This document shows, piece by piece, positions 5,752 to 5,927 of a DNA stretch of 5,927 nucleotides (position 1 is its first letter; every line of letters starts with the position of its first letter). The stretch comes from an uncultured Desulfobacterales bacterium (GTDB lineage Bacteria; Desulfobacterota; Desulfobacteria; Desulfobacterales; G020354645): NCBI GenBank assembly GCA_947259865.1, contig CAMYNZ010000241.1, positions 1-5,927 on the forward strand. Reading direction: 5' to 3'. The notes under the pieces were generated by a model. It was given only the letters and a program-made list of their open reading frames with translations, was not told where the DNA came from and ran no database searches. The position numbers were made by a program, and so were the translations under genes.

Positions 5752-5780
5752 AGGTTAGTGAATGAAAATCTGAGTGTCAA
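5752..5780 (-). promoter_or_regulatory. Candidate promoter of the riboswitch-thiD transcript
   Basis: A perfect -35 TTGACA (5780-5775) is followed after 17 nt by a weak -10 TAACCT (5757-5752), which would start RNA near 5745, about 20 nt ahead of the aptamer. A better -10-like GATAAT lies at 5747-5742 but has no good -35 at proper spacing. Position relative to the aptamer is what one would expect; the exact boxes are uncertain. Confidence 0.45.
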
Positions 5781-5856
5781 TATTGGAATTTAGGTAGACA
5801 TCGAGCTTACCCAAATTTGCATTGCATCCTTGGCAGTGTTAGGTTAAATTTCTCAC

Positions 5857-5880
5857 CGCAGAGACGCAGAGGACGCAGAG
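5857..5880 (+). repeat. Triple heptamer repeat CGCAGAG
   Basis: CGCAGAG occurs at 5857-5863, 5865-5871 and 5874-5880, separated by 1 and 2 nt, inside CACCGCAGAGACGCAGAGG. The remaining sequence from about 5781 to the window end has no credible reading frame or RNA gene. I associate this 'CCGCAGAGACGCAGAG' wording with dispersed non-coding repeats in deltaproteobacterial genomes, from memory only. It faintly resembles the CCACAGAGACGGC core of the inverted repeat near 2511. Confidence 0.6.
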
Positions 5881-5891
5881 ATCAAAATATT

Positions 5892-5926
5892 TTTGCCTTC
5901 GCCGCTGAGGGGACGGCGAAGGCAAA
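5892..5926. repeat. Perfect 13-bp inverted repeat at the window edge
   Basis: TTTGCCTTCGCCG (5892-5904) and CGGCGAAGGCAAA (5914-5926) are perfectly complementary around a 9-nt loop. The stem is GC-rich and stable as RNA or cruciform. A flanking T-run precedes it (TATTTTTG) but no T-run can be seen after it on the plus strand because the window ends. On the minus strand the right arm is followed by AAAATATTTTG, not a clean T-tract. It could be a REP-like palindrome or the terminator of a gene lying to the right. Confidence 0.75.
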
Positions 5927-5927
5927 G

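Noticed and set aside
1..5927. CRISPR array, phage, toxin-antitoxin or defence system
   Set aside because: No regular direct repeats with spacers and no protein of those types; the genes are metabolic, lipid and signalling functions.

Overview
The window looks like ordinary chromosomal DNA from an anaerobic deltaproteobacterium (Desulfobacterota, Desulfobacterales-like). This is an inference. It rests on a CoA-transferase/acetyl-CoA-hydrolase domain fused to a C-terminal GNAT domain, a divergent PlsC-type acyltransferase, a remnant of a 'four helix bundle / S23' gene, and short dispersed repeats of the kind I associate with such genomes. I see no phage, transposase, CRISPR, defence or rRNA/tRNA gene.

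Layout. A 5'-truncated gene (1-1506, +) encodes the CoA-transferase/GNAT fusion. It converges across a 180-bp gap on three genes of the minus strand, which are transcribed in the order thiD (5521-4715), a six-helix membrane HAMP-PP2C/SpoIIE phosphatase (4589-2880) and a PlsC-superfamily acyltransferase (2460-1687). The 419-bp gap between the phosphatase and the acyltransferase holds a roughly 350-bp element: two inverted copies of a repeat of about 60 nt enclosing a 5'-deleted, frameshifted S23 gene fragment.

The best-resolved regulation is upstream of thiD. A clear TPP (THI-box) riboswitch lies at 5722-5652 on the minus strand. It is followed by a strong intrinsic terminator (5623-5592) and then a good Shine-Dalgarno. 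Ten bases at the 3' end of the aptamer (5661-5652) are perfectly complementary to the terminator's 5' arm (5617-5608), so the antiterminator can be read directly. The predicted logic is that TPP binding leads to termination and thiD off. A separate promoter-like sequence lies just after the thiD stop and could drive the phosphatase gene independently. It also decides the choice of the phosphatase start.

The genes do not form one obvious pathway. thiD makes the pyrimidine half of thiamine, the phosphatase is a signalling output module without its usual anti-sigma/anti-anti-sigma partner in view, and the acyltransferase is probably a lipid enzyme. The right end (from about 5781) is non-coding and ends in a triple heptamer repeat and a perfect 13-bp hairpin cut at the window edge.

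Points most worth a second look are the CoA-transferase domain that appears to lack its catalytic glutamate while fused to an apparently intact GNAT acetyltransferase, the degenerate motifs of the acyltransferase, and the decayed S23 element bounded by inverted repeats. I found no convincing wholly new system.
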